From CAWEBF01 sp963807235 (GTDB taxonomy: Bacteria > Acidobacteriota > Vicinamibacteria > Vicinamibacterales > UBA2999): 64,000 nt of DNA. This document shows, in pieces, positions 63,983 to 64,000 of the stretch. Under the pieces are notes generated by a model. It searched no databases. It had not been told where the DNA came from and worked only from the letters and a program-made list of their open reading frames with translations. Position 1 is the stretch's first letter. Each line of letters begins with the position of its first letter. Where the stretch lies: contig CAWEBF010000004.1 in the NCBI GenBank assembly GCA_963807235.1, forward strand, positions 124,001-188,000, given 5' to 3'. Position numbers and translations under genes: made by a program.

Positions 63983-64000
63983 CGAAAGGTCAAGGAGGGC

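Noticed and set aside
1..64000. tRNA or rRNA genes
   Set aside because: I found no cloverleaf with the TTCGANTC arm and no rRNA-like stretch on either strand by eye; a covariance-model search would be decisive.

Overview
The window is GC-rich bacterial DNA with almost no spare sequence between genes. Its protein families point to Acidobacteriota, most likely a soil Vicinamibacteria-type organism: paired DUF1592/DUF1552 proteins, an Oar-like TonB-type receptor, DUF6152 proteins, DUF6496, Ser/Thr-kinase and winged-helix regulators fused to TolB/TPR/PD40 domains, many Tat-exported metallo-beta-lactamase (MBL) fold proteins, and an expanded family of short secreted proteins with the motif W-E-G-D-T-L-V. 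That placement is inference from gene content; there is no rRNA or tRNA here to confirm it. About half of the genes carry one or more single-base frame breaks, yet both sides of each break still read as conserved protein. I read most of these as uncorrected indels of a long-read or metagenome assembly and annotate the genes as whole units.

Layout. 1-9.9 kb: small secreted proteins, two W-E-G-D-T-L family proteins, a TIR-membrane-PPC protein, a lytic transglycosylase, a bicupin, a PQQ dehydrogenase with a C-terminal cytochrome c, and a Tat-exported dienelactone hydrolase. 9.9-22 kb: a kinase-TolB-TPR regulator, then a minus-strand cluster of DUF1592, DUF1552, ankyrin and MBL genes, MgtC, a lectin-like lipoprotein and a winged-helix TPR regulator. 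22-32.6 kb: DUF6152, cytochrome c, and a second ankyrin/MBL and DUF1552/DUF1592 set, whose DUF genes are intact. 32.6-41.4 kb: a decayed toxin-antitoxin locus flanked by a 21-bp direct repeat that overlaps the end of a second TIR gene, then DUF4097, PEGA, PilZ coiled-coil, CheR and AAA+ genes. 41.4-45.8 kb: a sugar dehydrogenase, a DUF5916 outer-membrane protein and small basic proteins. 45.9-59.8 kb: a twelve-gene minus-strand operon with mostly overlapping stop and start codons. It holds one Oar-like receptor, four MBL proteins, four W-E-G-D-T-L proteins, a DUF6152 protein, a sugar isomerase-like protein and an alpha/beta hydrolase, and it faces a divergent membrane-bound winged-helix/PD40 regulator. 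62-64 kb: an unknown protein and an NADPH:quinone-type oxidoreductase.

The genes suggest a heterotroph that takes up and degrades an aromatic or plant-derived substrate: outer-membrane receptor, periplasmic MBL hydrolases, cupin, dienelactone hydrolase, PQQ dehydrogenases and c-type cytochromes. The 45.9-59.8 kb operon with its divergent one-component regulator is the best candidate for an undescribed system. Four heptanucleotide repeat arrays placed just 5' of start codons, plus a fifth behind a stop codon, are the most unusual DNA-level feature.
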